Below, in pieces: positions 26,809 to 35,178 of a stretch of DNA of 64,000 nt (positions are counted from its first letter, which is position 1; every line of letters starts with the position of its first letter). Origin of the DNA: Ralstonia thomasii (GTDB lineage Bacteria > Pseudomonadota > Gammaproteobacteria > Burkholderiales > Burkholderiaceae); assembly GCF_958405895.1 (NCBI RefSeq), contig NZ_CATZAR010000019.1. One strand, written 5' to 3'. The notes beneath the pieces were generated by a model. That model was given only the letters and a program-made list of their open reading frames with translations. It ran no database searches and was not told the origin of the DNA. The translations under genes and the position numbers were made by a program.

Positions 26809-27717
26809 TTACTTGCTCTGCGCCCCCGCCGGGATGTTGAAAAACATGCCGCCGCCGTTGCCGCCCGCCATCACGCTCGGCGTCACGCCGTTCCATTTCT
26901 CGATGGCGGCACGTTCGAGCTTCAAGCGTTCCCAGGCGAGCAGCCGGTCATCCAGCGACGAGGCGAGCGCATGGTTGGCAGCGGCTTCGCCTTCGGCAAT
27001 CGCCACTTTCTTCTTGGCCTCGGCCTGGGCGGAGCGCACTTCATTTTCAGTGCGGATCGCGTCTTGGATGGCCTTGGTCTTGGCGCTCACTGCATCGAGC
27101 AGCGCACGCGGCGGGCGCAGCGAGCCGACGATGCCGAACTGCTTGATCGACACGCCCAGCGGTGCGAGCCGCGTGTCCAGCTCCTTGGTCAGCCGCGCGA
27201 CAAACTCTTCCTTCTTGCCGCCGTTCACGTCGTCAAAGTTGTATTCCGAGCCCATGGCGACGATCACGTTGCGCGCGGTGTCGCGCAGGTAGCCGTGCGT
27301 GAACGTCTCGATGCGATCGGCGCGGAAGTTGGTGTAGAAGGCCGGCACCTTCTCGCGATCGAGTTGGTACGAGACGGCCACGTCCACGTTGACGGGCACG
27401 GCGTCCTTCGTGTTGAACGTCAGTTCTTCGTTGAGCGCGCGGCCTTCGTTCACGTCTTGCGTCCAGATCACGCGCTGCACGTAAGTCGGGTACTGAATGA
27501 TCGCGGTCTGCACGGGGTTGTAGAACACGAACCCGGTGACGACGTTTTCATGCGTGATGCCGCGATCGACGAGCCGGTTGATCTTGATGCCCGTGTAGCC
27601 GGGCGGAATGATCTGCCAGTTCAGCAGGAAAGTCCGCCCGATCACCAGCGCCGCGACGGCGCCGAAGACGAGCGCGAGCAGTTTGACCGGCAGCTTGCTT
27701 GCCGTGACTTGAGGCAT
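26809..27717 (-). CDS. SPFH/prohibitin-like membrane protein
   Basis: A 302-residue protein. One N-terminal membrane helix (KLLALVFGAVAALVIGRTFLL) is followed by an SPFH/band 7 domain (IIPPGYTGIKINRLVDRGITHENVVTGFVFYNP) and a helical, coiled-coil-prone stretch (AIQDAIRTENEVRSAQAEAKKKVAIAEGEAAANHAL), then a Gly-rich tail. Such proteins form membrane scaffolds or protease-regulating rings. No partner protease is adjacent, so it is not an HflK/HflC pair. The start at 27717 (MPQVTASKL) is preferred to the upstream one at 27792. Confidence 0.86.
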   Translation of the reverse strand: MPQVTASKLPVKLLALVFGAVAALVIGRTFLLNWQIIPPGYTGIKINRLVDRGITHENVVTGFVFYNPVQTAIIQYPTYVQRVIWTQDVNEGRALNEELTFNTKDAVPVNVDVAVSYQLDREKVPAFYTNFRADRIETFTHGYLRDTARNVIVAMGSEYNFDDVNGGKKEEFVARLTKELDTRLAPLGVSIKQFGIVGSLRPPRALLDAVSAKTKAIQDAIRTENEVRSAQAEAKKKVAIAEGEAAANHALASSLDDRLLAWERLKLERAAIEKWNGVTPSVMAGGNGGGMFFNIPAGAQSK

Positions 27718-28025
27718 GAGGGTTCCCCTTGCTTGTTGGATTGCTTCTGAGGTGTGGCTGGCGGGGTGGGCGCTGCTTACGCAGCGGCCCACTTGCTGGC
27801 GCAGGAATCGTCAGCGATTCCCGTCAGGGATGGCCGCGCCCGGTGGGCGGGTGGTGGCAAGCGAGCTTGCCAATGGCGATGAGGCGGTGAGCTTCAATAC
27901 GGCCGAGATGGCGCATTGCGATGCCCGGATGTTGCGATGCACAAAGTATAGGTCGGCGCCGGAGTTTTGCTCCCCTCCGGAAGCACTAGAGCACCACTTC
28001 GAATGCCCGGCACAGGGCCGCCGAA
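27718..28025. other. Non-coding stretch of 308 bases
   Basis: I see no convincing gene, terminator or repeat here. It is GC-rich with a small imperfect palindrome near 27800-27820 (AATCGTCAGCGATT) and probably contains the promoter of the SPFH gene. Confidence 0.4.
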
Positions 28026-28781
28026 TCAGGCGTCACCGGGGTTGATGCGCCCAGGGTTCCAGCCCAGCGCGTTGTACATGTGATAGCGCGCGATGCCGAT
28101 CCACTCGTGCAGTGCGAAATCGGTCAGCGCAAAGTTGTATGCCATCGGCAAGGGCGACGCCGCGGCCTGCAGATCGTCGGCGCGCACCGGAATCGGCGCC
28201 ATGCCGAAGTGCGTGAAATACAGCAGGCTGCGCCGCAGGTGGATGGCGGACGACACGAGCACCGTGCGGTCCGGCGCGTATTGCGCCAACACCGTGCGCG
28301 AGAACTGCGCGTTCTGCCACGTGTTCATGCTCTGGGGCTCTATGAGCACGTCGTCCTTGGCGACGCCCAGCCTGACAAGCTCGCGCTGATACACGGTGGC
28401 TTCCGGCGAGCCATGGTGACGTGCATCGCCGCCGCTGACGAGGATCTTGCAATCGCCATCTGACTTGCGGCACGCCTGGTACAGCTGTGTGGTTTCCACC
28501 AGCCGCGGATACGAGAACAGCCCCGGCTCGACCGAGTCGCCCACGCGGAATGTGCCCGCGCCCAGTAGCACGATGGCGTTGCGCGCGCCCCATTGGACAT
28601 GGGGCTCGTTCTCGAACGGCTTTTCCAGCGAATCGAGCAGCCACGCGGGCACCGGCCCGCAGCCGATCGCCATCACCAGCACACCGGAGAACACCGCCAG
28701 CCCGCGCGCAGCCCGACGTCGGCCGCGTGCTGCGCACACCGTTGCCACGATCACCAGCACACACAGGATGGTCAGACTCAC
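28026..28781 (-). CDS. YdcF/SanA-like DUF218 protein
   Basis: A 251-residue protein. The first 55 residues include one or two membrane helices (SLTILCVLVIVATVCAARG and AVFSGVLVMAIGCGPVPAWLL), followed by a DUF218 domain (IVLLGAGTFR, ILVSGGDARHHGSPEATVYQRELVRLGV, EPQSMNTWQNAQFSR, VLVSSAIHLRRSLLYFTHFG). The family includes ElyC, SanA and YdcF, which are linked to envelope integrity; the exact function is unknown. The start is taken as the GTG at 28781, which has GGAGG six bases upstream. A longer open frame begins at 28826. Confidence 0.85.
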   Translation of the reverse strand: MSLTILCVLVIVATVCAARGRRRAARGLAVFSGVLVMAIGCGPVPAWLLDSLEKPFENEPHVQWGARNAIVLLGAGTFRVGDSVEPGLFSYPRLVETTQLYQACRKSDGDCKILVSGGDARHHGSPEATVYQRELVRLGVAKDDVLIEPQSMNTWQNAQFSRTVLAQYAPDRTVLVSSAIHLRRSLLYFTHFGMAPIPVRADDLQAAASPLPMAYNFALTDFALHEWIGIARYHMYNALGWNPGRINPGDA

Positions 28782-29138
28782 GGGTTCCTCCAGGTTGGCG
28801 CCGCACACGCGCAAGTGAGCAGCCATCGTAAAGAGGAATGGCCGGTTGCGCGACCCGTCTGCTTACGGGGTTGTTTCGGCTGGCTGCGGATCGGCTGACG
28901 GCGCCAGTACGTTGTGGATGGCGGGTGTCGACGGCGGCGTTCGTGCCGGTGGCGTCCTGCTGGGGCTGCTGCTGCCGCATCCGGCCGCGCAGACAAGAAA
29001 CCTCGCACATCGACGAGATTTTTTTGGGGGGCTGCACGATATGCTGTGCGCAAAACCAGCTACCGATGTGACTTTCCAGCGCATCTTGATGGAACCGGTG
29101 ACTGATCAGACATCAATGCGCCAATTACCTAGCCATTA
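28782..29138. other. Non-coding stretch of about 357 bases
   Basis: No gene can be supported. A T8/G6 run (TTTTTTTGGGGGG at about 29020) stands out from the GC-rich background. Between two minus-strand genes it presumably carries the promoter for the YdcF-like gene. I see nothing else. Confidence 0.4.
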
Positions 29139-30083
29139 TTACCGCCGCCGCATCGGCCGCATCGGCGCCTCATCGCCATTATCAACAGGTGCGGCGCCCA
29201 GATATTGCATGTTCGATCGATATTCCGGCAGTTTCGCCATCGTCATATGTCGGGCGTCGGCAAACAGCGTGAGCGTTTCGGGCAAATGGCGCGACAGCAC
29301 GGCCATGCGCGTGCGTCCCGACGGGTGCGTCGACAGAAACTGCTTTTGCTCCGTCCCGCCGATCGATCCCATTTTTTGCCACAGCGTGAGCGCGGCGCGC
29401 GGGTCGTAGCCGGCGCGGGAGGCGATGTCCATGCCGACCAGGTCGGCCTCGGTTTCCTCCGCCCGCGAGAAGGCCAGCAGGTGCATCTTGGCGCCTTCAC
29501 CCAGGTCCGTATCGCCCCGGTTGCCGAAGCCGAACAACTGCGAGATGACGTTGGCGCCCAGGTTGGTGATTTCACGCTGGCCGGCGCGGGCGCGGGCGTG
29601 TTCGCGCAAGGCGTGGGCGATCTCGTGGCCGAGTGCCATGGCGAGTTCGTCGTCCGTCAGCTTGAACTGTTCGAGCAACCCCGAGAACACGGCGATCTTG
29701 CCGCCGGGCATGCAGAACGCATTCACCTGCGAAGCGCCGATCAGGTTGACCTCCCACTGCCAATGCGTGGCGTCGGGGTTCCAGCGGGGCGCCTGCGGCG
29801 TGAGGCGCCTGACGATGCTGCGGATGCGGATCAGGTCCGGCACGTTGTCGGGCGCGAGCGCGCCTTCGTGGGCCGCGTTGTCGATGATGCCCGTGTACTC
29901 GGCCAGCGCGCGCTTATCGATTTCCTCGGCCGGAATGACGAGCCGGATGTTGGGCGATGTGGTGGTGGGCGCTTCCAGCTTCACGCCGTCGGCGGGTACG
30001 GGCAGCGGGCCGTCCATGGCGGTTGCCCACGCAGATAGCGCGAGGCCGATTGCGGTCAGCAGGGAGCGTGTGACACGGGGCAT
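29139..30083 (-). CDS. M48-family zinc metalloprotease (periplasmic)
   Basis: A 314-residue protein with an N-terminal signal sequence (RSLLTAIGLALSAWATA). The zinc motif HEIAH lies in LAMALGHEIAHALREHARARAG, with the third ligand Glu in EETEADLVGMDIASRAGYDPRAA; FCMPGGKIAVFSGLL precedes it. It has the YcaL/LoiP-like arrangement without TPR repeats, consistent with a periplasmic quality-control peptidase. The start at 30083 (MPRVTRSLL) gives a proper signal peptide. It is divergent from the AmpG-like gene. Confidence 0.9.
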   Translation of the reverse strand: MPRVTRSLLTAIGLALSAWATAMDGPLPVPADGVKLEAPTTTSPNIRLVIPAEEIDKRALAEYTGIIDNAAHEGALAPDNVPDLIRIRSIVRRLTPQAPRWNPDATHWQWEVNLIGASQVNAFCMPGGKIAVFSGLLEQFKLTDDELAMALGHEIAHALREHARARAGQREITNLGANVISQLFGFGNRGDTDLGEGAKMHLLAFSRAEETEADLVGMDIASRAGYDPRAALTLWQKMGSIGGTEQKQFLSTHPSGRTRMAVLSRHLPETLTLFADARHMTMAKLPEYRSNMQYLGAAPVDNGDEAPMRPMRRR

Positions 30084-30180
30084 ATAGGTGAGGGGACGGA
30101 TCCGTGCGACATAATATCGGCCAACGCCGCGCGCCACGCTACGTGGCAACCCGCATTCGCCTTCGCCACCGGCCCGCCGC

Positions 30181-31470
30181 ATGACCTTCCACGATTACCT
30201 CGATATTTTTCGCAACCGCCGCATCGGCGCCATGTTGTTGCTGGGCTTTGCCTCCGGCCTGCCGCTGGCGCTCACCTCGGGCACGCTGCAGGCCTGGATG
30301 ACGGTGGAAGGGCTGGATATCCGCACCATCGGGTTGTTCTCGCTGGTGGGGCAGGCGTACATCTTCAAGTTCCTGTGGGCGCCGCTGATGGACCGCTTCA
30401 CACCGCCATTGATGGGCCGCCGGCGCGGCTGGCTGGTGCTGACGCAGGCCGGGCTGGTAGCGTCGATTGCGGCCATGGCCTTCACGCCGCCGCATGCCGC
30501 GCTCTGGGCGCTGGCTGGGCTGGCGGTGCTGGTGGCGTTTTTATCCGCGTCGCAGGACATCGTCTTCGATGCCTACAGCACCGATGTGCTGCATACGAGC
30601 GAGCGCGGCGTCGGCGCGGCCGTGAAGGTGCTTGGCTACCGGCTGGCGATGCTGGTGTCGGGTGGCCTGGCGCTGTATCTGGCCGATCGCGTGATGGGCT
30701 GGAGCAACATGTATCTGCTGATGGCCGGGCTGATGGCGCTGGGCATCATCACGACGCTGTGGTCGCCCGAGCCGGAGGTATCGGCGCGCCCACCGCGCAG
30801 CCTGCAGGAGGCGGTGGTCGGCCCGCTGCGGGACTTCTTCTCCCGCCGTGGCGCCTGGGCGCTGCTGGGGCTGATCGTGCTCTACAAGCTGGGCGACGCG
30901 TTTGCGGGCAGCCTGTCCACCACGTTCCTGATCCGCGGCGTCGGCTTTTCCGCCGGCGAGGTTGGCATCGTCAACAAGACACTCGGCTTGGCCGCCACTA
31001 TCGTGGGCGCACTGTATGGCGGCACGCTGATGGTCCGGCTGGGGCTGGTGCGCGCGCTGCTGATCTTCGGCGTGCTGCAGGCAGTGTCGAACCTCGGCTA
31101 CTGGGTGCTGGCCGTGACGCCGCAGCACCTGTGGACGATGGCGGTGGCCATCGGCATCGAGAACATCTGCGGCGGCATGGGAACGGCGGCCTTTGTGGCG
31201 TTGCTGATGGCGCTGTGCAACCGGTCGTTCTCGGCGACGCAGTATGCGTTGCTGTCAGCGCTGGCTTCCATCGGCCGCGTGTACGTTGGGCCCACCTCGG
31301 GCTACCTCGTGGAAGCCTACGGCTGGCCCGCGTTCTATCTGATGACCGTGGTGTTTGCCTTCCCGGGCCTTGCGCTGCTGTGGTGGATGCGCGGCACGAT
31401 CGGCCGCTACGAAGCCGAGCAGAACGAACGCGCCTTGGAGGCCAAAGCGGCCAAGGCCGCGTCAGCCTGA
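30181..31470 (+). CDS. ampG: AmpG-like muropeptide permease (MFS)
   Basis: A 429-residue inner-membrane transporter with 12 or more hydrophobic segments. The N-terminus matches AmpG (LLLGFASGLPLALTSGTLQAWMT...FSLVGQAYIFKFLWAPLMDR), and ASQDIVFDAYSTDVL, another AmpG mark, follows. AmpG imports anhydro-muropeptides for cell-wall recycling. It is shorter than the E. coli protein because the C-terminal extra helices are missing. It ends 4 bases before the convergent midA stop. Confidence 0.85.
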   Translation: MTFHDYLDIFRNRRIGAMLLLGFASGLPLALTSGTLQAWMTVEGLDIRTIGLFSLVGQAYIFKFLWAPLMDRFTPPLMGRRRGWLVLTQAGLVASIAAMAFTPPHAALWALAGLAVLVAFLSASQDIVFDAYSTDVLHTSERGVGAAVKVLGYRLAMLVSGGLALYLADRVMGWSNMYLLMAGLMALGIITTLWSPEPEVSARPPRSLQEAVVGPLRDFFSRRGAWALLGLIVLYKLGDAFAGSLSTTFLIRGVGFSAGEVGIVNKTLGLAATIVGALYGGTLMVRLGLVRALLIFGVLQAVSNLGYWVLAVTPQHLWTMAVAIGIENICGGMGTAAFVALLMALCNRSFSATQYALLSALASIGRVYVGPTSGYLVEAYGWPAFYLMTVVFAFPGLALLWWMRGTIGRYEAEQNERALEAKAAKAASA

Positions 31471-31474
31471 TCGT

Positions 31475-32668
31475 CTAACCCAAGCGGTTCGAGCGGTCGG
31501 CATCGGCAAAGCCGGTCAGCGGCAGTGCTGCATCGATGCCTTTGCCCAGCGCGATGGCCTTGAACAGCTCGCCCATTTCTGCTTCCGACAGCAGTTTCTG
31601 CACGGCATTGGCCGCCGGCAGAAACTGCATCGGATCGGACGGATCAAGTGTCATCAGCAGCTCACCCACACCGGCGCTCAACAGAAAGCGCGCCTGGCTC
31701 GTGTAGCCGAGCAGTTCCAGCCCGGCTTCCTGTCCCGCCTGGGCAATCCCCGAAAACTCGACGTGCGCGGTGATGTCCTGCAGGCCTGGCAGCCAGAACG
31801 GATCGTCATGCGCGTGCTGGCGGTAGTGGCACATGAGCGTGCCGTTGGCGCGGTGCGCGTGGTAGTACTCGGCGGCCGGGAAACCGTAGTCGATCAGCAG
31901 CAGCAAGCCGCGTTCAAGCGCTGCGCCGGTGCTGCGGATGAAGCCCTCGGCGGCCTCATGCGATTCGGTAACGAAATCATCCGTGCCGGGCAGGGCGGCC
32001 AGCTTGGCTGGGACCTCTGACGGATCAACAAGCCGGTCTTCCCATTGCAGGCCGTGCTCCGCATCTAGCATCACGCCGCGCTGGTGCCACATGCCGCCGC
32101 GCCGCGCCCACAGCGACACGGGCATCGCATCCAGCACTTCGTTGCCGATCATCACGCCGGTGAACGGCGCGGGCAATGTGTCGTGCCACTGCGCCAGGGC
32201 GCCCAGCTCGGGGCCGAGCGCAGTCAGACGCTCCTGCTGGCGCTGGCGCAGCTCGCCGGAGAGTTCGACGATGCCGTAGCTGTCGGGCCGCACGCTCAGC
32301 GCATCCAATTCGATAAGGATGTCGGCGGCCAACTTGCCGGTGCCGGCGCCAAATTCCAGCACGTGGCGCTGGCCTTCGGGCAATGCCTGCAGCACCTGCG
32401 CGAGCTGGTGCGCCACGGTGCGGCCGAAGAACGGCGTCAGTTCGGGCGCGGTGATGAAGTCGCCGCCGTCCTCCACGCGGCGGCCGAATTTGGCCGCGCC
32501 GCCGCTGTAATAGCCCAGGCCGGGCGCGTAGAGCGCCAGTTCCATGTAGCGGTCGAACGGAAGCCAGCCGCCGGCGGCCGCAATGGCGTCGGCGATCACG
32601 GCGAACAGGTGCGCGGACTGCGCCTGCGCCGCCTCGTTGGGAAGCGGTAAACTCACGGTTTTGCTCAT
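31475..32668 (-). CDS. Class I SAM-dependent methyltransferase (MidA/NDUFAF7 family)
   Basis: A 397-residue cytoplasmic protein of the DUF185 family. The N-terminal part has PFDRYMELALYAPGLGYYSGGAAKFG and DFITAPELTPFFG, both diagnostic; the SAM-binding site is VLEFGAGTGKLA. The mitochondrial relative NDUFAF7 methylates an arginine of complex I; the bacterial substrate is not established. The start at 32668 (MSKTVSLPLP) is only 16 bases from the divergent pteridine reductase start, so the two share one promoter region. Confidence 0.9.
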   Translation of the reverse strand: MSKTVSLPLPNEAAQAQSAHLFAVIADAIAAAGGWLPFDRYMELALYAPGLGYYSGGAAKFGRRVEDGGDFITAPELTPFFGRTVAHQLAQVLQALPEGQRHVLEFGAGTGKLAADILIELDALSVRPDSYGIVELSGELRQRQQERLTALGPELGALAQWHDTLPAPFTGVMIGNEVLDAMPVSLWARRGGMWHQRGVMLDAEHGLQWEDRLVDPSEVPAKLAALPGTDDFVTESHEAAEGFIRSTGAALERGLLLLIDYGFPAAEYYHAHRANGTLMCHYRQHAHDDPFWLPGLQDITAHVEFSGIAQAGQEAGLELLGYTSQARFLLSAGVGELLMTLDPSDPMQFLPAANAVQKLLSEAEMGELFKAIALGKGIDAALPLTGFADADRSNRLG

Positions 32669-32684
32669 CGGCGAATTGTAAACA

Positions 32685-33503
32685 ATGGCGCAGACGCTCA
32701 ACCAGTCAACTGCGGAATCGACCGCAGAATCCGCTACACAGCAGCGCATCGCTCTCGTCACAGGCGCAGGCCGTCGCGTGGGGCGCGTCATTGCCCTGGC
32801 CCTGGCCCGCCACGGCTGGGATGTGGCAGTGCATTGCCACCGCTCGCGCACGGAGGCCGACGCCGTGGCCGCCGAGATCACTGCCATGGGCCGGCGCGCC
32901 GCCGTGCTGCAGGCCGACCTCTCGGACGAAGCTGCCGCCGGCCGCCTGATCGCCGATTGCAGCGCTGCACTGGGTACGCCCACGTGCCTGGTCAACAACG
33001 CGTCGCTGTTCCAGTACGACGTAGCGACCAGCTTCAGCTATGCGTCGCTCGATACGCACATGCGCACCAACGTGGCGGCGCCGCTGCTGCTGTCGCGCGA
33101 GCTGCACCGTGCGCTGACTGCCGATGGCGCCGAGCACCGCGGCGTCGTCATCAATCTGCTCGACCAGAAGCTCGATAACCTGAACCCGGATTTCCTCTCT
33201 TACACGTTGTCGAAGGCGGCGCTGTCGACCGCCACGATGCAGCTTGCGCAGGCGCTGGCGCCCGCGCTGCGCGTGGTGGGCGTGGCGCCGGGCATCACGA
33301 TGGTGTCGGGCGACCAGTCGCAAGGCGGGTTTGCACGCGCGCACCAGATGACGCCGCTGGGCCAGTCGTCCACGCCGGAAGACATTGCCGAGGCGGTGTG
33401 CTACCTCGCCACCGCCCGCGCCGTCACCGGCACCACGCTGTTCGTCGACGGAGGCCAGCACCTGATGCCGCTGGCACGCGACGTGATGTTCCTGACTGAA
33501 TAA
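32685..33503 (+). CDS. Short-chain dehydrogenase, pteridine reductase-like (FolM/PTR1 type)
   Basis: A 272-residue NADPH-dependent reductase. The cofactor motif is TGAGRRVGR, with the Arg found in pteridine reductases in place of the usual Gly-rich turn. The active site has SYTLSKAAL (Tyr-x3-Lys), and GGQHLMPL is near the end. It is directly followed by folB, which strongly suggests a role in folate or tetrahydromonapterin metabolism, reducing dihydro- to tetrahydropterin. The first 20 residues are a Thr/Ser/Gln-rich leader. Confidence 0.86.
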   Translation: MAQTLNQSTAESTAESATQQRIALVTGAGRRVGRVIALALARHGWDVAVHCHRSRTEADAVAAEITAMGRRAAVLQADLSDEAAAGRLIADCSAALGTPTCLVNNASLFQYDVATSFSYASLDTHMRTNVAAPLLLSRELHRALTADGAEHRGVVINLLDQKLDNLNPDFLSYTLSKAALSTATMQLAQALAPALRVVGVAPGITMVSGDQSQGGFARAHQMTPLGQSSTPEDIAEAVCYLATARAVTGTTLFVDGGQHLMPLARDVMFLTE

Positions 33504-33527
33504 ACAACTCCTACCCCGGACGCTCCC

Positions 33528-33926
33528 ATGCTTTCCCTGCTATCCCACCCGCGCCTGTCGCACTGCCGCCGCATGTTCCTGCGCAACTACGAAGTGCAGA
33601 TCAACATCGGCGTGCATGAATTCGAGAAAAAGGGCGAGCAGCGCGTCCTGATCAACATCGAGCTGTACGTGCCGCTGGAGCATTCGTCGCCCACGGAAGA
33701 TAAGCTGCATGAAGTGGTGGATTACGACTTCATGCGCGAGACCGTGGCGCGGCGCATGGCGCAAGGCCATATCCATCTGCAGGAGACGCTGTGCGATGAC
33801 GTGCTGACGGCGATGCTCAAGCACCCGCATGTGCTGGCCGCGCGGGTGTCGACGGAGAAGCCGGATGTGTATCCGGATTGTGAGTCGGTGGGGGTGGAGG
33901 TGTTTCGGATCAAGGAACAGGCTTAA
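33528..33926 (+). CDS. folB: Dihydroneopterin aldolase/epimerase
   Basis: A 132-residue cytoplasmic enzyme of folate synthesis. FLRNYEVQINIGVHEFEKKGEQRVLINIELYV and the ENVCD-like YPDCESVGVEVFR are typical. It has about 15 residues before the usual N-terminus (MLSLLSHPRLSHCRR), so MFLRNYEV at 33573 could be the true start. It lies 24 bases after the pteridine reductase. A large intergenic repeat begins just after its stop. Confidence 0.9.
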   Translation: MLSLLSHPRLSHCRRMFLRNYEVQINIGVHEFEKKGEQRVLINIELYVPLEHSSPTEDKLHEVVDYDFMRETVARRMAQGHIHLQETLCDDVLTAMLKHPHVLAARVSTEKPDVYPDCESVGVEVFRIKEQA

Positions 33927-33950
33927 GCGCTTGTTCTTCTCTGCACCACC

Positions 33951-34180
33951 GGCGTTTGTGGTGCATCCCTTGTTTCATCCCCTACCGGGGCTGACTCACT
34001 TTCTTTGTCTTGCCAAAGAAAGTAAGCAAAGAAAGGCGCGCCCGATGCGGCGAAAGATTCCTTGAATTTATGTCGCAAGGAGGGGAAGGGAAAAACTCGC
34101 TGCGCTCAAACAGTTTCCCTTCCTTTTTCCTCCTTGCAACAGAAATTCAAGGCGCCGCATAGGGCAGGGTACGGCCACAC
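33951..34180 (+). repeat. Intergenic structural repeat, copy 1
   Basis: The element starts near TTTGTGGTGCATCCC and ends with AGGGCAGGGTACGGCC. Hairpin H1: ACTTTCTTTG/CAAAGAAAGT (33998-34023) around the loop TCTTGC. Then the constant GGCGCGCCC. Hairpin H2 is built from the pairs ATGCGGCG/CGCCGCAT (34045-34052 with 34153-34160), CCTTGAATTT/AAATTCAAGG (34060-34069 with 34143-34152), GCAAGGAGG/CCTCCTTGC (34075-34083 with 34129-34137) and GGAAGGGAAA/TTTCCCTTCC (34084-34093 with 34114-34123). A T5 bulge lies on the 3' side, and the apical loop is rich in CTCGCTGCGCTCA. Confidence 0.92.
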
Positions 34181-34224
34181 CGTCTGTGCGCGGGTGTTGG
34201 CGGTCCGATTTTTTTAATGGCGGT

Positions 34225-35154
34225 TCAAGCCGCCGTCGCGTATTCGCGGCGCTGGGCGTGCAATGCGCCTGCGACGCTGGCCAGGAGGTCCAGGGCCAGA
34301 TGTGCCGTGATCCCGCCCTTGTCGTGGCGCGGGTTGTATTCCACCAGTTCGAATGCGGCAAACCGTGCGTCGCGTGCGCACGCGGCGAGTGCTTGTGCCA
34401 TGCCCTGCGCGGTGAGCCCGTCTGTTTCGGGCGTGCCGACGCCCGGCGCGACGGCGGGGTCAAAGGCGTCCAGATCGAGTGTCACGCCAAAGGCGGCCGT
34501 GTCCGATTTGACTTGGCGGATGGCGTCGGCCATGACGGCGCGCAGACCATTGCGTGCGACTTCGGCTGCGTCGATGACGCGCACGCCAAGCAGGTCAAGC
34601 AACGCGCGTTCGGCGGGCTCGTAGCTGCGCGCGCCGATCACCACCACGTGTTCCGGCAGCAGCTTCGGCGCGGCATCGCGGATCTGCGTGAGGGCCGCTG
34701 CACCGTGGCCGAGCAGCGCCGCCAGCGGCATGCCGTGGATGGCGCCGGAATCGCTCGTCTGCGGCGTGTGGCTGTCGAGATGGGCGTCGATCCAGATCAG
34801 GCCAAGCGGTCCCCTTGGCCGCAAGGCGTTTGCGACGCCTGACCAGGTGCCGATGGCACAGGAGTGATCGCCGCCGATGACCACGGGCACATGCCCCTGG
34901 TGCACGCTGTGCGCGGTCGCATCGCCGAGCGCGCGCGAGAAGCCGGCGACGCCTGGGAGCGCCGCCAAGCGTGCTGAGCGGCTGTGCCCAGCTGACATCG
35001 CCAGTTCGATGTCGTGCACGAGCGCGGCATGCGTGTCCCGCGTCTGCAATCGCCCCAGCGCGCCGGCTTCCAGCAGCGCGCGCGGGCCGTCCTTGCAGCC
35101 GTCGTCTTGCGCTCCGCAGCCGATGGCCGCGCCGATTAGATCAATGATGGTCAT
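34225..35154 (-). CDS. rocF: Arginase
   Basis: A 309-residue manganese enzyme that splits arginine to ornithine and urea. Metal ligands are visible in GGDHS (His97), DAHLDSH (Asp123, His125, Asp127) and TLDLDAFDPAVAPGVGTP. It lies 24 bases downstream of ornithine aminotransferase on the same strand, so the two form an arginine-to-glutamate-semialdehyde catabolic operon, with a divergent LysR regulator next to it. The start at 35154 (MTIIDLIGAAIG) fits the family. Confidence 0.94.
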   Translation of the reverse strand: MTIIDLIGAAIGCGAQDDGCKDGPRALLEAGALGRLQTRDTHAALVHDIELAMSAGHSRSARLAALPGVAGFSRALGDATAHSVHQGHVPVVIGGDHSCAIGTWSGVANALRPRGPLGLIWIDAHLDSHTPQTSDSGAIHGMPLAALLGHGAAALTQIRDAAPKLLPEHVVVIGARSYEPAERALLDLLGVRVIDAAEVARNGLRAVMADAIRQVKSDTAAFGVTLDLDAFDPAVAPGVGTPETDGLTAQGMAQALAACARDARFAAFELVEYNPRHDKGGITAHLALDLLASVAGALHAQRREYATAA

Positions 35155-35178
35155 GTCACTCCCCTTGCGAGTTCTTCG

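Noticed and set aside
28838..29071. Short open frames in the gap between the YdcF-like and M48 genes
   Set aside because: No ribosome binding site, no homology pattern, and codon use unlike the neighbours; treated as non-coding.
33940..34180. Repeat copy 1 as a simple Rho-independent terminator of folB
   Set aside because: It could stop transcription, but the length, the second hairpin, the constant loop and the co-varying long stem go far beyond a terminator, and copy 4 lies upstream of a gene rather than behind one.
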